Source: JAENVT01 sp040006755 (GTDB taxonomy: Bacteria > Actinomycetota > Acidimicrobiia > Acidimicrobiales > Ilumatobacteraceae). From it: DNA of 20,855 nt. Shown here piece after piece: positions 19,021 through 20,855 of this stretch (positions are counted from its first letter, which is position 1; every line of letters starts with the position of its first letter). The notes beneath the pieces are model-generated. The model was not told where the DNA came from and did no database searches. It worked only from the letters and a program-made list of their open reading frames with translations. The position numbers and the translations under genes are program-made. Location: the NCBI GenBank assembly GCA_040006755.1, contig JBDTWJ010000056.1, positions 1-20,855 of the forward strand. Reading direction: 5' to 3'.

Positions 19021-19876
19021 TCTCGGTGATGGTGACGGACTCGACGACGATCTGTTTCAGCGGGGGCACCCCGTCGGTGGCTCGGTCGGGATTGCCGAGC
19101 GCGTCGAGCGCTCGCACCGTGGTGTCGAGCCCATCGGTGACCTCACCGAACAGCGTGTACTTCGGATCGAGAGCCGCGCCCTTGTCGCCGGTGATGATGA
19201 AGAACTGGCTGCCATTCGTGTTGGCGCCGGAGTTCGCCATTGCGACCGAGCCGACCTTGTACGTTCCGGCGGCGGGCAGTTCATCGGCGAACTGGTAACC
19301 GGGCCCGCCGTTTCCGCGTGCAGTGGGGTCGCCGCACTGCACGGCGAATCCCGGGATGGCCCGGTGGCAGACGGTGCTGTCGAAGTAGTGGTAGCGGGCC
19401 AGCACCACGAAGTTGTTGACGGTCAGCGGCGCCGATGCGGAGTCGAGCCCGATCGTGTACGCGCCTTCACTTGTCGAGACCTCTGCCGTGTAGGTCTTCG
19501 TGGCGTCGATGCATGTTGGCGGAGCCTTCGCGAACGTGATGGTTCTCGGTGAACTGCCGTCGGCGGCTGGGCAAGGCGTGTCCGCCGTCAGGGTCGCGCC
19601 GGCGATCGTGCTGGGCAGCGGTGTCAGCGTGGTGGTGGGCAGGTTCGGGTCGAGAGTCGTCGCCGCGAACGGGTCGATCGTGGTGGACGAGGTGCTCGCC
19701 GCTGGGTTGTCGTCGCCGATCAACTTCACGATGCCGAACAGAGCAAGCGCGCCGATCGGAATCAGCAGCAGATACATCCCATTTCGCTTCCGCTTCACGG
19801 TGCGTGCTTGGCGGGCGAGTTCTTCCAATCGCTGCTGGCGATTGACTTTCTGGCGTTCACGCTTAGGGGTTCCCAC
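19016..19876 (-). CDS. Membrane-anchored cyclophilin-type peptidyl-prolyl cis-trans isomerase
   Basis: The 286-aa protein begins with a basic cytoplasmic segment (TPKRERQKVNRQQRLEELARQARTVKRKRNG), then one transmembrane helix (YLLLIPIGALALFGIVKLI, about 35-53), a Thr/Ser/Pro-rich extracytoplasmic linker and a C-terminal cyclophilin domain (from about residue 128). The isomerase motifs are CHRAIPGFAVQCGDP (catalytic Arg, Phe, Gln), GSVAMANSGANTNGSQFFIIT and LDPKYTLFGEVTDGLD. It should catalyse proline isomerisation of proteins folding outside the membrane, as an N-terminal-anchor protein with the domain outside. The start is GTG 19876; TAGCCT lies 9 nt upstream. It diverges from the glycosyltransferase gene across 168 bp in which I see no other gene. 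Confidence 0.92.
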   Translation of the reverse strand: MGTPKRERQKVNRQQRLEELARQARTVKRKRNGMYLLLIPIGALALFGIVKLIGDDNPAASTSSTTIDPFAATTLDPNLPTTTLTPLPSTIAGATLTADTPCPAADGSSPRTITFAKAPPTCIDATKTYTAEVSTSEGAYTIGLDSASAPLTVNNFVVLARYHYFDSTVCHRAIPGFAVQCGDPTARGNGGPGYQFADELPAAGTYKVGSVAMANSGANTNGSQFFIITGDKGAALDPKYTLFGEVTDGLDTTVRALDALGNPDRATDGVPPLKQIVVESVTITES

Positions 19877-19885
19877 GAACAGGTG

Positions 19886-19891
19886 AGGCTA
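19886..19891 (-). promoter_or_regulatory. -10-like hexamer TAGCCT for the cyclophilin gene
   Basis: On the minus strand TAGCCT is followed by 9 nt (cacctgttc) and GTG 19876. No Shine-Dalgarno sequence is visible. The spacing is slightly longer than for the other genes in the window. Confidence 0.4.
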
Positions 19892-20044
19892 GCGGGCGAC
19901 CTGGCTAACAACGCTGGAACCGATTTGGCAACGCGTCCACCCATCCGGCAAGGCGCGCTCCTCAAGTCGCAATGCCCTCATGCCGATTCCTAGACGAGCA
20001 GGCAATGGTGCCCGCAAAATCTACGACCAAGCGAGAACGCAGCG

Positions 20045-20855
20045 ATGAACAGACGGGCGCACAGAATTGGACGCGGGCTGACGTGCCTGGGTCTGCTGTC
20101 GACCGCTGCATACCTCGGGTGGCGGGTCGCCACTCTGCCGAGTCAGCCTCCTGTTTGGCTGGTCGCGTTGGCGATCGTCGTCGAGTTCGCCGGCTTCTTC
20201 GGCTCCGGCGTGCTGATGTGGGCGCTTTGGCATGGACCGAACAATGCGGCCGAGCAGAACCTGCCCGGCGATGAGGAGCACACGCCGGTCGATGTCGCAG
20301 TACGCGTCGACGATCAACCGATTCACCAAATCCGAGCCACCCTTCTGGCTCTCCAGACGATGACCAATGGCCGGACCCTGCAGACGGGTCGCCACATTGT
20401 GATCGACCTGCAGGCCCGTCCCGAGGTCGCTGCGCTCGCCTCCGAGTTCTCGGCGGTTTACGCGGCGACCGACATCAACGATCACAACGGCCTCAAGACG
20501 TGCAGCGCCGCGTCGTGCTCACCAATCTTCTTGCTTCTCGACGCAGGCGACATACCAAGCGCGAACGCCATCGACCGGCTGCTTCCAATGATGCACAACG
20601 AGCGTGTCGCCATCGCCATGGGTTCGTCGGTGATGGCCGACAACGACTCGGCGGAGCACGGGCCGAACGGTGTGCACGAATTGATGTTCGAGCGTGAGAC
20701 CCTCAACCCAGCGCTCGGTGCACGCGGCTCTGCGGTGCTGTGCGACTCGGGCGCTTTGCTGCGCCGCGCGGCGGTCGACAGTGTGGAAGTCGGCGACCAA
20801 GAACCGATCGAGGCACAGGCCTACTGGTCGCTGGATCTGATGGCCGAGGGGTGGC
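20045..20855 (+). CDS. Divergent GT2/cellulose-synthase-like glycosyltransferase, N-terminal part (runs off the window)
   Basis: The frame is open from ATG 20045 to the window end (270 codons, no stop), and no other start codon lies between it and the in-frame stop at 19991. Two hydrophobic segments (LTCLGLLSTAAYLGWRVATL, and VWLVALAIVVEFAGFFGSGVLMWALW) precede a soluble domain laid out like a BcsA-type GT2 domain: VDVAVRVDDQPIHQIRATLLAL, then IVIDLQARPEVAALA, PIFLLLDAGDIPSANAIDRLLP, and FERETLNPALGARGSAVLCDSGALLRRAAV, matching the fyxxixp...cGtgallRRxAl stretch. Several donor-binding motifs are altered: DL for DD after the second strand, DAGD for DAD. The product is probably a membrane protein making or modifying a surface polysaccharide. 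The C-terminal half, including any QxxRW motif, is outside the window. No Shine-Dalgarno sequence or -10 hexamer is evident. Confidence 0.7.
   Translation, partial: MNRRAHRIGRGLTCLGLLSTAAYLGWRVATLPSQPPVWLVALAIVVEFAGFFGSGVLMWALWHGPNNAAEQNLPGDEEHTPVDVAVRVDDQPIHQIRATLLALQTMTNGRTLQTGRHIVIDLQARPEVAALASEFSAVYAATDINDHNGLKTCSAASCSPIFLLLDAGDIPSANAIDRLLPMMHNERVAIAMGSSVMADNDSAEHGPNGVHELMFERETLNPALGARGSAVLCDSGALLRRAAVDSVEVGDQEPIEAQAYWSLDLMAEGW

Noticed and set aside
19877..20044. Possible small gene or RNA in the divergent cyclophilin-glycosyltransferase gap
   Set aside because: Apart from the cyclophilin -10-like hexamer, no start-codon and motif combination, strong hairpin or repeat is visible in these 168 bp.
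1..20855. Search for tRNA, rRNA, CRISPR arrays, insertion sequences, phage or toxin-antitoxin genes
   Set aside because: No regularly spaced repeats, transposase or integrase motifs, terminal repeats or tRNA-like arms were seen. The genes are mostly chromosomal housekeeping types, so a mobile or defence island is not supported.

Overview
The window is a high-GC, gene-dense stretch of bacterial chromosome. It is most likely from an actinobacterium, and my best guess is an Acidimicrobiia (Ilumatobacter-like) lineage. That placement is an inference from GC content, frequent GTG starts, an actinobacterial IdsA-type prenyl synthase, a MeaA-type ethylmalonyl-CoA mutase and leaderless-type promoters; no marker gene confirms it. 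I see no tRNA, rRNA, CRISPR array, insertion sequence or phage gene. No gene-free stretch exceeds about 210 bp.

Layout. Positions 1-3805 are on the plus strand: the end of rmuC, xseA-xseB (exonuclease VII), a class II aldolase-like protein and a polyprenyl diphosphate synthase. Positions 3802-11838 are on the minus strand, read right to left: an alpha/beta hydrolase, a translationally coupled hydrolase-like protein that lacks the nucleophile serine, then an addB-like and an addA-like pair encoding a double-strand-break helicase-nuclease. The addA and prenyl synthase genes converge on one shared CTAG. Positions 11852-12917 (plus) hold a LysM lipoprotein-like protein and a putative Fe(II)/2OG oxygenase-like protein. 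Positions 12982-16701 (minus) hold 3-hydroxyacyl-CoA dehydrogenase, aat and ethylmalonyl-CoA mutase. Positions 16757-18875 (plus) hold an HD hydrolase, a tyrosine phosphatase and an S51-like protein. Positions 19016-19876 (minus) hold a membrane-anchored cyclophilin. From 20045 to the window end (plus) runs the start of a divergent GT2 glycosyltransferase.

How the genes relate. RmuC, ExoVII and the AddAB-like complex form a loose DNA end-processing neighbourhood. The dehydrogenase and the mutase could both serve acetyl-CoA assimilation by the ethylmalonyl-CoA route, although the other pathway genes are not here. The remaining genes look like independent housekeeping or accessory units.

The most striking structure is in the gene starts. 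Nine transcription-unit-leading genes have a TANNNT hexamer ending 6-9 nt before the start codon and no convincing Shine-Dalgarno sequence, which points to leaderless mRNAs as the default. Two of these hexamers reuse the TAG stop codon of the preceding gene. I do not see a clear new multi-gene defence or mobile system. The best leads are the pseudo-hydrolase pair, the modified AddB-like subunit, several unassigned palindromes and the atypical glycosyltransferase.
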